A stretch of DNA of 14,881 bases from DASTHS01 sp035718085 (GTDB lineage: Bacteria > Actinomycetota > Acidimicrobiia > Acidimicrobiales > Palsa-688). Under the pieces are notes generated by a model. It was given only the letters and a program-made list of their open reading frames with translations. It did no database searches and was not told the DNA's origin. A program made the translations under genes and the position numbers. Below are positions 13,027 to 14,881 of the stretch, piece by piece. Each line of letters opens with the position of its first letter. The stretch's first letter is position 1. The stretch covers positions 1 to 14,881 of the forward strand of contig DASTHS010000082.1 in the NCBI GenBank assembly GCA_035718085.1, given 5' to 3'.

Positions 13027-14881
13027 ATGGTGGCCATGACGACCGTCCTGTCGCCGCCGGTGCTCGACTGGGGGCCCGCGGCCCCGCCCGACGCCCCTAC
13101 CTCCCGCGTGCGCCGCCTGTGGCGGGGACCCGCCGTCGACCCGCCGTGGGCCCGCCCCGGCCTGGTGGTGCTCCTCGCCGCCACTGCCGCCCTCTACCTC
13201 TGGGGGCTCGGCCGGTCGGGCTGGGCCAACGCCTTCTACTCCGGGGCGGTGCAGGCCGGCACCCAGAGCTGGAAGGCCTTCTTCTTCGGCGCCTCCGACG
13301 CCGCCGGGTCGATCACCGTCGACAAGCCGCCGCTCTCGCTGTGGGTGATGGAGCTGTCGGCCCGGGCGTTCGGGCTGAGCAGCTGGAGCATCCTGGTGCC
13401 CCAGGCGCTCGAGGGCGTCGCCGCCGTGGCCGTCACCTTCGCCACGGTGCGGCGCTGGTTCGGTGCCGGCGCCGGCCTGCTGGCGGGGGCGGTGCTGGCC
13501 AGCACCCCGGCCGCGGCGCTGATGTTCCGCTACAACAACCCCGACGCGCTGCTCGTGGTGCTCCTCGTGGCGTCGACGTGGGCGATCACCCGGGCGATCG
13601 ACGACGGCCGCACCCGCTGGCTGGTGCTGGCCGGCACCCTCGTGGGCCTCGGCTTCCTCACCAAGACGCTGCAGGCGATGCTCGTCGTGCCCGCCCTGGC
13701 CGCCGCCTTCCTGGTCGCCGGGCCGGCGTCACGCCTCGGGCGGCGGCTGGTCCAACTGCTCGCCGGCGGGGTGGCCCTGGTGGTGTCGTCGCTGTGGTGG
13801 GTGCTGGTGGTCATGGCGGTGCCCGCCTCGGCCCGCCCCTACATCGGCGGCTCGCAGGACAACAGCGAGTGGAACCTGATCTTCGGCTACAACGGCTTCG
13901 GCCGCCTCACCGGCAACGAGAGCGGCAGCGTCGGTGGCGGCCCGACAGGCGCCACCAGCCCGTGGGGCGGCACCGGCCTGCTGCGGCTGTTCGGCTCGCA
14001 GTTCGGCGGTCAGGCATCCTGGCTGCTCCCCTCCGCCCTGGTGCTGCTCGCCGCCGGGCTGGCCGTCACCGTGCGCCGGGCCCGCACCGACCGTGAGCGT
14101 GCCGGCCTGGTGCTCTGGGGGGGCTCGCTGGTGGGCACCGCCCTCACCCTGAGCTTCGGCAAGGGCATCATCCACCCGTACTACACCGTGGCGCTGGCGC
14201 CCTCGATCGGGGCGACGACGGCGATCGGTGCGACGGTGCTGTGGCGGCGCCGGGCGTCACTGGCTGCCCGGGTGGTGCTGGCCGCATCGGTGGTGGTGGC
14301 CGGCGTCTGGTCGTTCGAGCTGCTCGACCGGACCCCAACGTGGGCTCCGTGGCTGCGCGCGGCCGTGCTCGTCGTCGCCGCCTGCGCGGCGGTGGGGCTG
14401 CTGGTGTGGGGCCACACCGCCGCCACCCGGCGGGCAGCAGCGGCGGTCGCTGTGCTGGCGTCGTGCGCGGTCGGCCTGGCCGGCCCGGCGGCCTACAGCT
14501 TGAGCACCGCCGCCCACCCGGCGTCGGGCGCGCTGCCGTCGGCCGGGCCCGCCGGCCAGGGGGGCCTCGGCGGCCCGGGCGGCCCGGGAGGTGTCGGCGG
14601 TCGCCCCGGCGCCGGTGGGCAGGCCGGCTTCGGGCCGGGCGGCCCGCTCGGCGGTCGCTTCCCGGGTGCGGGCGGCTTCCCGGGCGCGGGCGGCTTCCCC
14701 GGTGCGGGCGGTTCCCCGGGTGCGGCCGGCTTCCCGGGCGCCGGCCTCGGCGGAGGTGGTGCGCGGGGCGGGGCCGGAGGCCTCGGGGGCATCCTCGGCG
14801 GCACGACGGTCAGCGCGGCGGTCACCGGGGCGCTGCGGGCCGACGCGGCGAAGTACACCTGGGTGGCAGCGGTCGTCAGCG
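13027..14881 (+). CDS. YkcB-like GT39 family membrane glycosyltransferase (partial, runs off the window)
   Basis: This gene is open to the last base (618 codons seen). It encodes a polytopic GT-C enzyme like the actinobacterial YkcB/ArnT-like mannosyltransferases, which transfer sugar from a polyprenyl-phosphate donor on the outer membrane face. A Pro-rich N-terminus precedes the first span (VVLLAATAALYLWGLG). The family's diagnostic loops follow: TVDKPPLSLWVMELSARAFG, FRYNNPDALL, GLGFLTKTLQAML, DNSEWNLIFGYNGFGRLTG and GKGIIHPYYTVALAP. About twelve spans end near 14500. A glycine-rich linker with tandem GFPGAG repeats then leads to a C-terminal domain starting ADAAKYTWVAAVVS, which matches the YkcB-type soluble domain and is cut by the window edge. 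ATG 13027 and ATG 13036 are both in frame and neither has a strong ribosome binding site. The acceptor is unknown. Confidence 0.9.
   Translation, partial: MVAMTTVLSPPVLDWGPAAPPDAPTSRVRRLWRGPAVDPPWARPGLVVLLAATAALYLWGLGRSGWANAFYSGAVQAGTQSWKAFFFGASDAAGSITVDKPPLSLWVMELSARAFGLSSWSILVPQALEGVAAVAVTFATVRRWFGAGAGLLAGAVLASTPAAALMFRYNNPDALLVVLLVASTWAITRAIDDGRTRWLVLAGTLVGLGFLTKTLQAMLVVPALAAAFLVAGPASRLGRRLVQLLAGGVALVVSSLWWVLVVMAVPASARPYIGGSQDNSEWNLIFGYNGFGRLTGNESGSVGGGPTGATSPWGGTGLLRLFGSQFGGQASWLLPSALVLLAAGLAVTVRRARTDRERAGLVLWGGSLVGTALTLSFGKGIIHPYYTVALAPSIGATTAIGATVLWRRRASLAARVVLAASVVVAGVWSFELLDRTPTWAPWLRAAVLVVAACAAVGLLVWGHTAATRRAAAAVAVLASCAVGLAGPAAYSLSTAAHPASGALPSAGPAGQGGLGGPGGPGGVGGRPGAGGQAGFGPGGPLGGRFPGAGGFPGAGGFPGAGGSPGAAGFPGAGLGGGGARGGAGGLGGILGGTTVSAAVTGALRADAAKYTWVAAVVS
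14656..14745 (+). repeat. Five 18-nt in-gene tandem repeats encoding (G/R)-F/S-PGA-G
   Basis: Five consecutive 18-nt units (14656, 14674, 14692, 14710 and 14728) each encode a six-residue GFPGAG-like motif, with variants RFPGAG, GSPGAA and GFPGAG. They lie within a longer Gly-rich stretch (about 14545-14800) that links the membrane part of the glycosyltransferase to its C-terminal domain. The unit number may vary between strains through slippage. Confidence 0.85.

Noticed and set aside
13119..14096. Plus-strand 325-residue open frame inside the right-hand glycosyltransferase
   Set aside because: It is Arg/Ala/Gly-rich shadow sequence. The true frame is the one beginning at 13027 or 13036, which encodes recognisable GT39 motifs.

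Overview
The window is very GC-rich (roughly 70-75% by eye). It has many GTG starts, short or apparently leaderless 5' ends, TANNNT-type -10 boxes and an F420-type LLM oxidoreductase. All of this fits a high-GC actinobacterium. A deep lineage such as Acidimicrobiia is my guess from gene content; no marker gene here settles it.

Region 1 (1-5142) is a sugar and cell-envelope block. It opens with a clear UDP-sulfoquinovose synthase (sqdB), whose 3' end overlaps a large multi-span GT-C-type glycosyltransferase with a C-terminal extracytoplasmic domain. Converging on these is a minus-strand pair, an LLM-class F420-dependent oxidoreductase and a DPM1-like GT2 glycosyltransferase, coupled through a GTGA overlap. 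The 235-bp gap between the convergent genes is full of repeats: two 30-nt dyad elements, two nearly identical 36-nt direct repeats and a perfect 9-bp hairpin.

Region 2 (5155-7595) holds a threonine-synthase-like PLP enzyme with an N-terminal zinc ribbon, an ATGA-overlapped DUF3592-like membrane protein, a remnant resembling the start of a pterin-dehydratase-like domain, and a minus-strand protein with faint DUF3472-like features.

Region 3 (7655-12107) is the most unusual part. A AAA+ ATPase of the type linked to extracellular contractile injection systems (eCIS) lies between two paralogous DUF4157 (eCIS core) genes. The ATPase is cut by an in-frame TAG, after which 68 further codons of family-like sequence stay open. 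The left DUF4157 gene has lost its whole metallopeptidase core but keeps a promoter-like region and a good ribosome binding site. The right one is intact, with a DUF4157 HELTH motif and a second C-terminal zincin motif (HELGH followed by EFVAE) that looks like a toxin payload. No sheath, tube, baseplate or spike gene is present, so this is an orphan or decaying eCIS effector module.

Region 4 (12240-14881) has an OmpR/PhoB-type response regulator with a leaderless-type promoter, then a strong palindrome, then a YkcB-like GT39 glycosyltransferase with a glycine-rich repeat linker that runs off the end of the window. No histidine kinase is seen.
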